A stretch of DNA of 64,000 nt from Caballeronia choica (lineage in GTDB: Bacteria > Pseudomonadota > Gammaproteobacteria > Burkholderiales > Burkholderiaceae): the NCBI RefSeq assembly GCF_001544535.1, contig NZ_FCON02000005.1:1-64000 (forward strand), read 5' to 3'. This document shows, piece by piece, positions 26,257-37,199 of the stretch. Below the pieces are notes generated by a model. The model searched no databases and was not told the origin of the DNA. It worked only from the letters and a program-made list of their open reading frames with translations. The position numbers and the translations under genes were made by a program. Numbering within the stretch: the first letter of the stretch is position 1; every line of letters begins with the position of its first letter.

Positions 26257-26647
26257 GCTTATGCCGAGTCGAATGGTCGGTTGAAATTTAAGGACATGAT
26301 GGTACCGTGTTGCCGCCGCGATGCCTAGCGACGGGCGGCCGCGCCGGGACCGGGGCGCCAGGCGCCAAGGGCAAGCGCCGGCAACGCACAACTTCCAACG
26401 TGCGCGGCGCAAAATCATACCGCGAGCGCGGGCCGATGCGTGCTGAGCCGCGCATGAAAGCTTGTCTCCGGCGCGCCGGGTGGATTCTTCGGGAAAATGT
26501 CCGCAAAGAATGCCCCGTCGCGTCGTTAGGCCGCATAATCGAACCGATTGCACCGTTTTGGATTACGCTTCAGCGCTTCCCTGTCGCCCTGAATCCTTCG
26601 TGGCTACGCGTTTCCTCAAGCTAGCTTTTTACGCTTTTCCACCCTCC
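26257..26647. promoter_or_regulatory. Divergent intergenic region rubredoxin/thiD
   Basis: No supported gene. It holds promoters for rubredoxin (minus) and thiD (plus). I searched by eye for thiamine-riboswitch core sequences ahead of thiD and saw none. Confidence 0.4.
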
Positions 26648-27550
26648 ATGTCTGTTTTTGTCATGCCCAGCGACACGCCTCCGATCGTTCTTACCTTTGG
26701 CCTCTCCGACCCGACGGGCGGTTTCGGCTTGCAAGCCGACCTGCTGACGCTCGCGAGCATGGGCTGCCACGGCGTGTCGGTGCTGACGGGCTACACGGTG
26801 CGCGACTCCGCCACGACCGACGAGGTCACGGGCCTCGATCCCGACACCGTCGCGACCCAGGCGCGCATGTTGCTGGAAGATATGCCGATTGCCGCGTTCA
26901 AGATCGGCGCGGCGACCCGGGCGGAAGTCGTAAGCGCGATCGCGGAAGTGGTCGCCGATTACGACGACATCCCGCTGATCCTCGCCCCCGACTTCACGCT
27001 CGACGATGAACACGTCCTTTCCGCCGACGAACTGCGCGAATCGCTTGCCGACCTGCTCGTGCCGCAGACGACCATGCTGGTCGCCGATCACGCCACGCTG
27101 CTGCAGCTCGCGCAACCCGACGGCGACGCCGAAGCGCCGAGCCTCGACGCCGCGATTTCCCATTTGCTGGCACAGGGCTGCGAATACATCCTCGCGACGG
27201 AGACGGGCACGCATCGGCACGTCAACACGCTCTACAGCGAGGAAGGCCAGGTGCGGCAGGACACGTGGGATCGCGGGCCGAACCGCATCATGGGCCTGAC
27301 CGATACGCTCGGCTCGGCCATCGCCGCCCTGCTCGCGAACGGCCAGGAACCGGCCGAAGCCGCGCGCGAGGCGCAGGAGTACCTGTTCCAGGCGACGCGC
27401 GCCGCGTTCCGTCCGGGCATGGGCGCGTATTTGCCGGACCGCTTCTTCTGGGCGCGCTCGAACGACGCGGATGACGAAACCGACGGCACCGGCAGTCCCG
27501 AAATCATCACCGACCTGCCGCCGGCCGCGCCCGGCGAGGCGCGTCACTGA
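26648..27550 (+). CDS. thiD: ThiD-family kinase, Cys-to-Asp active-site variant
   Basis: A 300-residue ribokinase-fold protein matching hydroxymethylpyrimidine (phosphate) kinases: LTFGLSDPTGGFGLQADLLTLASMGCHG at the N-end, AFKIGAA in the middle. The anion-hole/catalytic segment, usually GTGCTLSAAIAA in ThiD, reads GLTDTLGSAIAALLANG, so the catalytic Cys position holds Asp219 as in pyridoxal kinases and other ribokinases. An acidic tail of about 25 residues extends beyond the fold. Burkholderiales copies next to rubredoxin are generally annotated as ThiD. Whether it phosphorylates HMP or another pyrimidine or pyridoxal substrate cannot be settled from sequence. A downstream ATG at codon 6 is an alternative start. 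Confidence 0.8.
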   Translation: MSVFVMPSDTPPIVLTFGLSDPTGGFGLQADLLTLASMGCHGVSVLTGYTVRDSATTDEVTGLDPDTVATQARMLLEDMPIAAFKIGAATRAEVVSAIAEVVADYDDIPLILAPDFTLDDEHVLSADELRESLADLLVPQTTMLVADHATLLQLAQPDGDAEAPSLDAAISHLLAQGCEYILATETGTHRHVNTLYSEEGQVRQDTWDRGPNRIMGLTDTLGSAIAALLANGQEPAEAAREAQEYLFQATRAAFRPGMGAYLPDRFFWARSNDADDETDGTGSPEIITDLPPAAPGEARH

Positions 27551-27584
27551 TCATTAACCAATCACCACGAGGCGTTGAGAGCGC

Positions 27585-28361
27585 ATGCCGTATCGACTGC
27601 CCCACCTTCACAAGGCAATCCAACACGGCGCGATTCGCGTCGGCTGCGCGGGCTGGGGGTTGTCGAGCGCCGTCGGCGCGCATTTTCCGGCCGAAGGCAC
27701 GCATCTCGAACGCTTCGCGCACGTGTTCACTTGCGTCGAGATCAACTCCAGTTTCTACAAGCCGCATCGCCCGGAGACTTATGCGAACTGGGCGCAGAGC
27801 GTGCCGGCGTCGTTCCGTTTTTCCGTGAAAATGCCGAAAGCGATCACGCACGATGCGCGGCTCGTCGGCTGCGAAGCGCTCATCGACGAGTTTCTCACCA
27901 CTGCGGGCCAACTCGGCGACCGGCTCGGCTGCTGGCTGATGCAAATGCCGCCGAGTCTTGGCTTCGATCACGAGGTCGCGCAGGCGTTCTTCACCGCGCT
28001 GCGCGAGCGTACGCAATTGCCGCTGGCGTGCGAGGCGCGGCATCCGAGCTGGTTCACGACCGAGGCCGCGTCGCTGCTGAAGTCGAAGCACATCGCGTAT
28101 GTCGATGCCGATCCGATCCCCGACGATTGCGAAATCAAGCATCGCGCGGACACGTCGCTGGTTTATGTGCGGCTGCATGGCTCGCCGGAAATGTACAAAT
28201 CGTCCTATGACTACACGTACCTCGACGACGTCGCGCACACGCTGCAGCAGCGCGCGAAGAAAGGCGCGCAAGTCTGGTGCATCTTCGACAACACCGCCGA
28301 GGGCGCCGCGCAGCCGAACGGCCTGCATCTGATGGAACGCTTGCGGCTGCATCATAAATAG
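27585..28361 (+). CDS. DUF72 (YecE-like) protein
   Basis: A 258-residue TIM-barrel-like protein of the DUF72/YecE family. Characteristic stretches are IRVGCAGWG near the N-end, CVEINSSFYKPHRPETYANWAQSVPASFRFSVKMPKAITH, WLMQMPPSLGFD, CEARHPSW and the C-terminal YVRLHGSPEMYKSSYDYTYLDD and WCIFDNTAEGAAQPNGL. No biochemical activity is firmly established for the family. It starts 34 bases after thiD on the same strand and may be cotranscribed with it. Confidence 0.85.
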   Translation: MPYRLPHLHKAIQHGAIRVGCAGWGLSSAVGAHFPAEGTHLERFAHVFTCVEINSSFYKPHRPETYANWAQSVPASFRFSVKMPKAITHDARLVGCEALIDEFLTTAGQLGDRLGCWLMQMPPSLGFDHEVAQAFFTALRERTQLPLACEARHPSWFTTEAASLLKSKHIAYVDADPIPDDCEIKHRADTSLVYVRLHGSPEMYKSSYDYTYLDDVAHTLQQRAKKGAQVWCIFDNTAEGAAQPNGLHLMERLRLHHK

Positions 28362-28410
28362 CGTCTCGATCAACGTCTCGATTCGTCCCTTCGTCCATGA
28401 GGAGAAACCG

Positions 28411-28823
28411 ATGCGCAAGTGGACACGAGCTTTGAGTTTCGCCGCGACGCTGTGCGCCATGCTGCCCGCGATGGCTCAGTCGGACCCGACGCCTCCGCCG
28501 CCCAACGCCACACCCGCCGGCGACGGCACCTTTCTCCTGACGATATTCCTGAAACACGACCAGTCGAAAACGCTGCCGAAAATCAACGAACAGTTGAAGG
28601 AGCAAGGCTTCTTCAAGGCGTTCCCGCCGCCGGGTGTGCAAGTGGTGTCGTGGTACGGATGATGGGCATCGGCCAGGTGGTCACGCTGCGCGTGCCGGCC
28701 GAGCGTTTGCGCGACGTGAACCGTGCGATCGAGAACACCGCCTGGGGCGGTTATCGCACGGAGTTTTACCCGACCTACGATTACAAGGCGGTTGCCGAGC
28801 AGATGCGTTCGCAGGCGAAGTAA
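28411..28823 (+). pseudogene. Small periplasmic protein, probably frameshifted
   Basis: The first frame (28411-28662, 83 residues) has a signal peptide ending AMLPAMAQ and then FLLTIFLKHDQSKTLPKINEQLKEQGFFKAFPPPGVQVVSWYG before a stop. A second frame continues MMGIGQVVTLRVPAERLRDVNRAIENTAWGGYRTEFYPTYDYKAVAEQ to 28823. A single extra T at about 28657 (TACGTGATGATG) would join them as one 137-residue protein with VSWYVMMGIGQVV, the form I recall for homologues in related species. Alternatively the second part is read by restart at the ATGATG overlapping the stop. The function is unknown. Confidence 0.6.
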
Positions 28824-28836
28824 AACCGAACGCGCA

Positions 28837-28868
28837 TAAAAAAACCCGCATCGCTGCGGGTTTTTTTC
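28837..28868. terminator. Bidirectional intrinsic terminator
   Basis: ACCCGCA at 28844-28850 and TGCGGGT at 28855-28861 form a stem around TCGC, with seven A before and seven T after. It can stop transcription from both the small periplasmic gene and groEL. Confidence 0.85.
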
Positions 28869-28869
28869 T

Positions 28870-28904
28870 GACGGACGCGGGTTCTATCAGAACCCGCGTC
28901 CGTC
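28870..28904. terminator. Long perfect hairpin after groEL
   Basis: A 16-bp perfect stem (28870-28885 with 28889-28904) and a 3-base loop ATC lie 25 bases beyond the groEL stop. There is no U-run of its own on the groEL strand; the adjacent A/T-flanked terminator follows. It may protect the groEL mRNA 3' end. Confidence 0.6.
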
Positions 28905-28928
28905 CATGCAAGCCGGCGTGAGCCGGTT

Positions 28929-30590
<1,662 letters not shown>

Positions 30591-30677
30591 TCAGTTTTAT
30601 CGGGCCTTGCGATTGACGGCGGCGAGATCTTCGATCGATCGCCGCGCCCGCGAAGGCCGAACGCACTAATAAGGGTG

Positions 30678-30968
30678 TTACTTGACCAGAACGGCCATGA
30701 TGTCTTCTTCGCGCATCACGAGCAGTTCCTGGCCGTCGACCTTGACGGTCTGGCCGGCGTACTTGCCAAACAGCACGCGGTCGCCCACTTTGACGTCGAG
30801 GGCGTTCTGCGTACCCTTGTCATCGCGCTTGCCCGGGCCGACGGCCAGGATTTCGCCTTGATCCGGCTTTTCGGCTGCGGCGTCGGGGATGATAAGGCCC
30901 GAGGCAGTCTTGGTTTCCTGATCCAGACGTTTGACGATGACGCGATCGTGCAAAGGACGAAGGTTCAT
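30678..30968 (-). CDS. groES: Co-chaperonin GroES (Hsp10)
   Basis: A 96-residue co-chaperonin. [20 protein letters not shown] at the start, the mobile-loop region [14 protein letters not shown] that contacts GroEL, and [29 protein letters not shown] are canonical. I chose the ATG at 30968, with GAGGAG seven bases upstream; an ATG two codons earlier would begin MCMNL. It is the first gene of the groESL operon. Confidence 0.96.
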   Translation of the reverse strand: MNLRPLHDRVIVKRLDQETKTASGLIIPDAAAEKPDQGEILAVGPGKRDDKGTQNALDVKVGDRVLFGKYAGQTVKVDGQELLVMREEDIMAVLVK

Positions 30969-31051
30969 ACACACTCCTCACTTGAATTGAGACTGAAGAA
31001 ACGCGGGAAAACCCGTACTGGCGGGGCTGAGCCCGCCAGACGGCAAACTTG

Positions 31052-31078
31052 TTAGCACTCTCGTGCGGTGAGTGCCAA
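31052..31078 (-). promoter_or_regulatory. CIRCE operator for HrcA
   Basis: TTAGCACTC at 31052-31060, nine bases, then GAGTGCCAA at 31070-31078. The consensus is TTAGCACTC-N9-GAGTGCTAA, so only one base differs. It is placed 84 bases before the groES start. HrcA would bind it to repress groESL until heat stress. Confidence 0.93.
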
Positions 31079-31197
31079 TTATATGGACGGGTGGTGGCAA
31101 TTTCAAGAAGGGATTCAGGTTTGGCGGAAATAAGAGCGTGATGAGATTTGTTGCAGTGCAATGAGCTTCCTGGCGAACGAGGGATGCCCGTCGCTGA

Positions 31198-33769
31198 ATG
31201 GCAACGCATGCCCTTCGCGTCCGCACCACTGACGACGCCAGGCCGATCATCGCCGGCAGCAACGCGATCCCCGGCGACACCATCTCCGTGTTCGACAACG
31301 GCGTGTTTATCGGCGCAGGCGTTGTCGACATCAACGGCAACTGGCGTTTCACGCCCACCAATATGCTCGCCAACGGCCCGCACACCTTCACCGCCACCGA
31401 GACGAGTTCGCGCACGGGCCTGACCGGTTTGCCTTCGGACGGCGTTTCGGTCGTCATCAGTTCATCCTCCACGCCTGTGGCACCCGAAGCACCCGCGGCT
31501 CCGACCATCATCGGCGCGCTCGACGCAGTGGGCGCGATCCAGGGCAACATTGCGAACGGCGGCCAGACCGACGACACGCAACCCGCCTTCCTCGGCACCG
31601 GCCACGCGGGCGACATCGTCAAGCTGTACGACGGCAGCCACCTGATCGGCTCGACCATCGCCGGCAGCGACGGCCGGTGGATGATCAAGCCTTCCGCGCC
31701 GCTTGGCCAGGGCTCGCACACCATCCACGCAACCGATACGAACGCGGCAGGCGTCGTCAGCGCGTTTTCGTCCGACTATGTCGTGACGATCAGCGCGGGT
31801 ACGGCCCAAACGCCCGCGATCACCAGCGTGTACGACCACGTGGGCAACCACACGGGCAACATCGCTTCCGGCGGCCAGACCGACGACACCCATCCGACGA
31901 TCAGCGGCACGGGTCACGCCGGCGACGTCATCAACGTACTGGATGCCGGCACGCCATTGGGCGTGACGACCGTCGACAGCAACGGCAACTGGTCGTTCAC
32001 GCCCAGCTATCCGCTCGCCAACGGCAACCACTACATCGTGGCGGTGGCTTCGAGCGCAGGTCAGCCGGCGAGCGCTCCGTCGGCGCCTGTCACCTTCACG
32101 GTTCAACCGGACAAGCGCACCATCGACTTTCTGGTCGACGCAGCGGGCCCGGTGCAAGGCAACGTCGAAAACGGCGGAACAGGCGACGACAGCAACGCGA
32201 CGCTCAAGGGCCACGGCACGCCGGGCGACATGATCTCGTGCTACGTCAACGGCACGCTCGTCAACGGCGTGAGGGTGGAGAGCGACGGCACGTACACGAT
32301 TCATTTGAAGGACCTGAACCCGGGCAACCTGACTATCACGACTCGCTCGAGCAGCGGCGCTTCTTCGGACCCGTTTGTCTACCACCTCCAAAGCAGCGCA
32401 ACCGATGTCCCGACCATCGACTACCTCGTCGACGCAGTGGGCGCCGTGCAGGGTAACGTCAGCAGCGGTGGCGTGACGGACGACGTCAACGGGGTGTTGA
32501 AGGGCCACAGCCAAGCGGGGGACGTGCTCAAGATTTATGACGGCGTCACGCTGTTGGGTGCCGTCCAGGTCTCGAACGCCGGCGAGTGGTCGTTCCAGCT
32601 CAACAACATGGCATCGGGCACGCACAGCTTCCACGCCGTGTCGTTTAAGGGCGGCGCCGAGTCCGCCACGTTCCCCGTCACCTTTGGCACGCCTGCAGCC
32701 GGGGCCCCGACCATCGACGCCATCGTCGATCACGCCGGTCCCGTCACGGGCAACATCGCCCCGGGCGGCGCCACCGACGATACCCCGTCCCACCCTCTCC
32801 GGCAAGGGCGTCCACGCCGGCGACATCGTCACTGTCTCCGACAACGGCACGGCGATCGGCTCGGCCACCGTCAAGGCCGACGGCACCTGGAGCTTCACGC
32901 CGGCCAATCCGCTCGCCGACGGTTCGCACAGCCTCACTGCCACCGAGACGAATCCGTCGACCGGCGTGACCAGTCCGGCTTCGATCGCCGTTTCGATCAG
33001 CGTCGATACGGCGGCTCCGAGCGCTCCGCATTTGATCCAGGTCGACGATCACGTGGGCTCGATTCAAGGTGCGATCGCAGCCGGTTCCACCACCGACGAT
33101 TCCCAGGCGCTGTTCCGCGGCAACGGCGTCGCTCCGGGCAATACCGTCAAGGTCTTCGACAACGGTACGCTGGTCGGCTCGACTACCGCCGACGGCAACG
33201 GCAACTGGAGTTTCGCACCCGCCCTTCCGATGGCCAACGGCGAGCACGACATCACCTTCACCGCGACCAAGTCGAGCACCGGCGTGTCCAGCGCAATGTC
33301 GGACGCGTTCCACTACACCGTCGAAATAGTGGCGCCTCCGTTTGTGCCCGGCACGGTTGATACTGTTTGCTACACGGATCAAGGGCATGCCGTCGCCCTC
33401 ATCGGCGCTCACCAGGTCCTCGATCTCACCTCGCTCACCGGCAAGACCATGGCGACGAAGATTTCGGGCGTCGAAACGTTCGACCTCGGCGGTCACCAGA
33501 ACACCTTGAAAATATCCTTGCTCGACGTGCTGAACCTGGGCGAGAAGGACCTGTTCATGCACGACGGCAAGCAGCAGGTCGCCGTCAAGGGCGCGGCGGG
33601 TGACACGGTCGATCTGTCGAACGCGCACGTCGCCGGTGTCGCCGATGGTCAGTGGGCGCAACACGGCACCGCGCAGGTCGGCGGTGTGACGTATGCGGTC
33701 TTCGAGCATTCGGGCGCGCATGTCGAGTTGCTGGTTCAGCAGGGTATCGCCACGACCGTGCATCAGTAA
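31198..33769 (+). pseudogene. Ig-repeat adhesin remnant, 5'-truncated and frameshifted
   Basis: The frame opens in the middle of a repeat (TTDDARPIIAGSNAIPGDTISVFDNG) with no signal, then carries six full modules of about 95 residues, each starting like IDxxVDxVGxxQGNIxxGGxTDDxxPxLxGxGxxGD and ending in a WSFTP/ATE segment, the pattern of bacterial Ig-like repeats in BapA-type surface proteins. At 32783-32786 one extra C shifts the frame. The last repeats and a C-terminal module (ISGVETFDLGGHQNTLKISL through YAVFEHSGAHVELLVQQGI) continue in the second frame to a stop at 33767-33769. The original would be a large type I-secreted biofilm adhesin. What remains is the 3' end, directly beside the groESL control region. 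Confidence 0.8.
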
Positions 33770-33785
33770 GCTGTAGGCACTAAAA

Positions 33786-33849
33786 CCCCGGCCGCGTGCA
33801 ATGCGCGGCCGGGGAACCAACGGCCACCGGCGTCCCCGGTGGCCGTTGG
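33786..33849. terminator. Two tandem hairpins after the adhesin remnant
   Basis: Stem 1 pairs CCCCGGCCGCG (33786-33796) with CGCGGCCGGGG (33804-33814). Stem 2 pairs 33817-33830 with 33836-33849 (14 bp, 5-base loop). Neither has a strong T-run on the plus strand, so one may act as an mRNA 3'-end barrier and not a classical terminator. Confidence 0.55.
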
Positions 33850-33970
33850 CATCTCCCGACCCTGTTTCGCGGCCAAACCCGTCGGCCTGCGCCCGAAATC
33901 CCCCGCTTTTACCTCCACCGCCCCACCCGCACTACAATCTATCCGCCGCTATCACTCGCTTCCTTTCTCC

Positions 33971-34723
33971 ATGCGCACCCGTTTTTGCTGTCGACTCGTC
34001 CTTGGTCTTCCGCTGATCGCCCTCGCCGCCTGCGGCGGCAACGCCACGACCACGCCCAGCTATCAGCAGGAGATGTTCAGCACCGGCGCCAGCCCTTACG
34101 CGCACAACTTCGACGCCCCGACGAAGGAAACCTGCGAAGCCGCGCGCCGCGCGCTGCTTTCACAGGGCTTCATGACGACAATGGTCCAGCCCGATACGGT
34201 GGACGCCAACAAGAACTTCCAGCCGTCGGCGGACACGCACGTCGTGGTGTCGTTCCATGTGGTGTGCACGCCGGGCGAGAACACGACCAACACGAGCATC
34301 GCCTACGTGAACGCCGTGCAGGACGGCTACACGCTCAAGAAGAGCGATACGTCGGCAAGTGTGGGTTTGAGCATTCTGGGCTCGCTGTCGCTGCCGATCC
34401 GCTCGAACAGCGATGCGATGGTCAAGATTTCCAGCGAAACGGTTCCGGCGGGCAAGTTCTACGACCGCTTCTTCGCGCTGATGAGCCACTATCTGCAATC
34501 CGTGCCGCGCAGTTCGCCCGTCCCCGACGATGACATCAAGATGCGAACGCTCGCCCCATCGCTGATCCTGAATTCGCCCGACGTGACGCCGACGCCCATC
34601 GTCGTGCAGGCGCCCGCCGCCGCGACGGCGATCAAAAGCCCGGACGAGGCCGCCGCCGCGACGCGTGCGGCCGAGGCGGTGGCAGCATCGGCGTCCGTGG
34701 CGGCGTCGCGGCCGGCGCAGTAA
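33971..34723 (+). CDS. DUF2242 lipoprotein
   Basis: A 250-residue lipoprotein. The signal peptide ends in a lipobox at LIALAACGG (Cys at residue 20), followed by SPYAHNFDAPTKETCEAARRALLSQGFM and a beta-rich domain with GYTLKKSDTSASVGLSILGSLSLPI and VPAGKFYDRFFALM, matching the DUF2242 family of beta-proteobacteria. The last 45 residues are Ala/Pro-rich and probably disordered. The function is unknown; it should sit on a membrane facing the periplasm. The ATG at 33971 was chosen because the signal peptide begins there. It is convergent with the next gene. Confidence 0.8.
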   Translation: MRTRFCCRLVLGLPLIALAACGGNATTTPSYQQEMFSTGASPYAHNFDAPTKETCEAARRALLSQGFMTTMVQPDTVDANKNFQPSADTHVVVSFHVVCTPGENTTNTSIAYVNAVQDGYTLKKSDTSASVGLSILGSLSLPIRSNSDAMVKISSETVPAGKFYDRFFALMSHYLQSVPRSSPVPDDDIKMRTLAPSLILNSPDVTPTPIVVQAPAAATAIKSPDEAAAATRAAEAVAASASVAASRPAQ

Positions 34724-34731
34724 CGACGCCC

Positions 34732-36849
34732 TCAATTCGGCACGTTGACCGCTCCGCCGACAACCGAAATCGCATTCGAGCCCGGGCTGGCCGAAATCGC
34801 CGGCAGATTCGCCGTCGTCAGCGCAGGCGCCGCCGCGCCCGCCGTGCCGCCGCGCGGCACCGTGTGCACCACCTGCGACGGCGGCAGCGCCGCGCCGTTC
34901 TTCAGATGGTTCCACATCAGGTTCAGCGCCTGGATGTTGTAGTAATGCAGCGGCACGAACCGCGTATCGAACCCCGCGACGCTCAGGAACGCATCGAAGT
35001 GCTGGCCGTTCGTGATCTCGTAGAACGACAACTGACTCGACTTGCCCTCGACCACCTGATTTGCGCCGAGATACGGACGCGACGCATGGTTGATCGGCAC
35101 GAGCGCATCGGCGCGTCCCTGCACGATGATCGCGGGCTTGCCGTGCAGGTTCCCATTCACGCGGATCGCGTTGACGTTCGCCGCCATCGTCGGATTGCCG
35201 GCGGTCCAGAGCGTGCGCATGCAGACGGCGCCCGCGAAGCTCGCATCGGCCGTCGCCAGCCGGTGATCGGCCGCGCCCGAAGTCCCCGCGTTGTAGACGA
35301 GATTGACGCCGTTGGTCGGCGGCACGCCGTTGCCATTGCCGAACACGGTCGGCATCGGCGAGACGAGCGGCGTCACGCCCGCCGCGCCCGTCAGCGGATT
35401 CGTCGTGCCGAAGCTGAAGTTGCAAAGGTTATCGGCGACGCTCGCCTGCATGTACGCGTTCGCATACGTGACGGCCACCGCCGGCACCGCCTGCGAATCC
35501 CACATCGGAGCCTGCAGCGTGTCCGAATCGCTCTGGTAGCCGGCCTGATGCAGCTTCGCGAGCGCGTCGCTCGCCTGCTCCAGTGTGGTGCCGCCGGACA
35601 CCAGCCCACTCGCCGCCAATGATGCGCAGCGCGCCGTGCGGATCGCAAGCGTCGTCGCGAGCGGGAGCGCCGTGAGATACGGCGCGCCGAGGGCGGCCGG
35701 TGCGAGCGCGGCGCACGGCTGCATCAGGTTGGCGAACGTCGTGTAATCGGCGAGCGGCGAGCCGAACGCGCCGACCGAAACGCCGCCCTGCCTGACCGAC
35801 ACCTGCGACGGCAGGTTCAGGTTGATCTGCGGCTCGCCGACGACGACCGCCGTGATCCAGCCGTCGGTGTCCTGCTCGGCGGCCGCGAGCGACGCGCCGC
35901 CGCCATTGCTCACCGATGCCGCGATCGTCGTCACGCTGCCCTTCGTATAGCGGACCTTGCGCGTGGTGCCGTCGAGCGGGCCGTAGGAATCGTTGAGCGC
36001 CCAGTAGGCAAACTGGATCGCCTGCAGCGTGTTCGTGCCCCAGTCCTTCTCGGGATTCTGCTGCGAGTGCGCGTGCTTGAACGCGTAGCGGTTCGGGAAG
36101 CTCGTGTTGAACGTCGAGAGCGATGTCGAGCCGAGGTTCGCCGTGAAAATGCTGCCACGGCCGGCGAGGTTCGCGCCCGTGAGCGTGCCGTCGATCAGCG
36201 TCACGAGGTTGGTCGAGAGTTCGTGCGCGCCGTTGCCGCTGCCCTTGTCGGTGTAGGCGACCGCGCAGCCGCGTTTCAGGCCCCACTCGCCCGCCGCCGA
36301 GATCGCGCCGTACACGCCGCGCGAGCCCGATGACGTCGCCGTGACGATGCACGGCTGGTCCGGGTTGAAGCTCGTTGGAATCTGCACGAGGAGACTCACG
36401 TTCTTCGTGCCGGTGCCGTTGTCGGCGAAGGCGAGGTATTCCTTGCCGGCGATCTTGCCTTCGCCGAGCGTGTCGTTGCCGTTCAGGTCGACGTTGGGCC
36501 CCCAGAAGCGCCCGTAGCCGCCATTCGCCGACATGTCGACGAGCGCGCGATAGTTCGAATAGATCGCGAGACGCCGCAGTTCGGCGGCCGTCGGCTGGGC
36601 GGCGTTGGCGATCGCGGGCGGCGTCGCGGAGGCGAGGCCGGTCTTGCCGAGCCCGGCGGTCAGGAGGTCGTCGGTCGAGCCGTCGTAGGTCTGCGTCTTC
36701 ACCGATCCCGCGATGAAGTTCGGCAGCGTGTTGTTCGCGAGGGCGTTATTGATGTTGTTGTCGTCGTCGTCACCGTGACAGGCGGCGAGCGCGAACGTGC
36801 CCGACACGACCAATGCCATCCCTGCACGAACCCGGGGCGTTTTTTTCAT
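34732..36849 (-). CDS. D-3-hydroxybutyrate oligomer hydrolase
   Basis: A 705-residue exported esterase. The N-end has a signal with a lipobox-like FALAACHGDDDD. The body matches the 3HB-oligomer hydrolase family: IYSNYRALVDMSANGGYGRFWGPN, IPTSFNPDQPCIVTATSSGSRGVYGAI, and the Ser-containing VSNGGGASLAAAEQD. Near the C-terminus EITNGQHFDAFL supplies a candidate catalytic His. It cleaves 3-hydroxybutyrate oligomers from polyhydroxybutyrate breakdown to monomer. Full length and uninterrupted. PHB metabolism is typical of Burkholderiaceae. Confidence 0.88.
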   Translation of the reverse strand: MKKTPRVRAGMALVVSGTFALAACHGDDDDNNINNALANNTLPNFIAGSVKTQTYDGSTDDLLTAGLGKTGLASATPPAIANAAQPTAAELRRLAIYSNYRALVDMSANGGYGRFWGPNVDLNGNDTLGEGKIAGKEYLAFADNGTGTKNVSLLVQIPTSFNPDQPCIVTATSSGSRGVYGAISAAGEWGLKRGCAVAYTDKGSGNGAHELSTNLVTLIDGTLTGANLAGRGSIFTANLGSTSLSTFNTSFPNRYAFKHAHSQQNPEKDWGTNTLQAIQFAYWALNDSYGPLDGTTRKVRYTKGSVTTIAASVSNGGGASLAAAEQDTDGWITAVVVGEPQINLNLPSQVSVRQGGVSVGAFGSPLADYTTFANLMQPCAALAPAALGAPYLTALPLATTLAIRTARCASLAASGLVSGGTTLEQASDALAKLHQAGYQSDSDTLQAPMWDSQAVPAVAVTYANAYMQASVADNLCNFSFGTTNPLTGAAGVTPLVSPMPTVFGNGNGVPPTNGVNLVYNAGTSGAADHRLATADASFAGAVCMRTLWTAGNPTMAANVNAIRVNGNLHGKPAIIVQGRADALVPINHASRPYLGANQVVEGKSSQLSFYEITNGQHFDAFLSVAGFDTRFVPLHYYNIQALNLMWNHLKNGAALPPSQVVHTVPRGGTAGAAAPALTTANLPAISASPGSNAISVVGGAVNVPN

Positions 36850-37199
36850 GCTCAGTCTCCGTCATGATTTTTATACCGGCCGGGTCGAGCAACCCGGTGA
36901 GCGTTTTCGCAGAACGCAAAAAACGATGAGGCCAACGCAAATTCCGCGCCCAGCCGGGCGCGCTGCCGCGAGCCATGAAGCACAAGGCTCCTTCGCCTGG
37001 ATTTCACCCCGAACAGAAAGCGCGCCGCACGGCATTTTTGCAAACGGCCGCAAAAAGCAGCCTCGCCGACGACACGGCGTCGCCGCGCCCAGCCAAACGG
37101 ACGCCCAATAAAAACGGGTTCCGGCGCATGAGCGCCGGAACCCGTCAGGACATGCGTGCGGGCGACGCCGCGCTTCGCACGACGACGCCCATCGGCTGC
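36850..37199. other. Intergenic region upstream of the oligomer hydrolase
   Basis: No supported gene. The right part holds the terminator of the BON gene; the left part, near 36860-36950, should hold the promoter of the oligomer hydrolase gene. No clear regulator motif was seen. Confidence 0.4.
37107..37145 (-). terminator. BON gene terminator
   Basis: A perfect 14-bp stem (37114-37127 with 37132-37145) with a 4-base loop is followed on the minus strand by TTTTATTGGG. It lies 55 bases past the BON stop. Confidence 0.85.

Noticed and set aside
26400-26647. Thiamine (TPP) riboswitch ahead of thiD
   Set aside because: The conserved CUGAGA and ACCUGAUCUGG-type elements were not found by eye.
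31460-33320. Tandem repeats resembling a CRISPR or minisatellite array
   Set aside because: The period is about 290 bases and the units are conserved at protein level as Ig-like modules, so they are coding repeats, not CRISPR.
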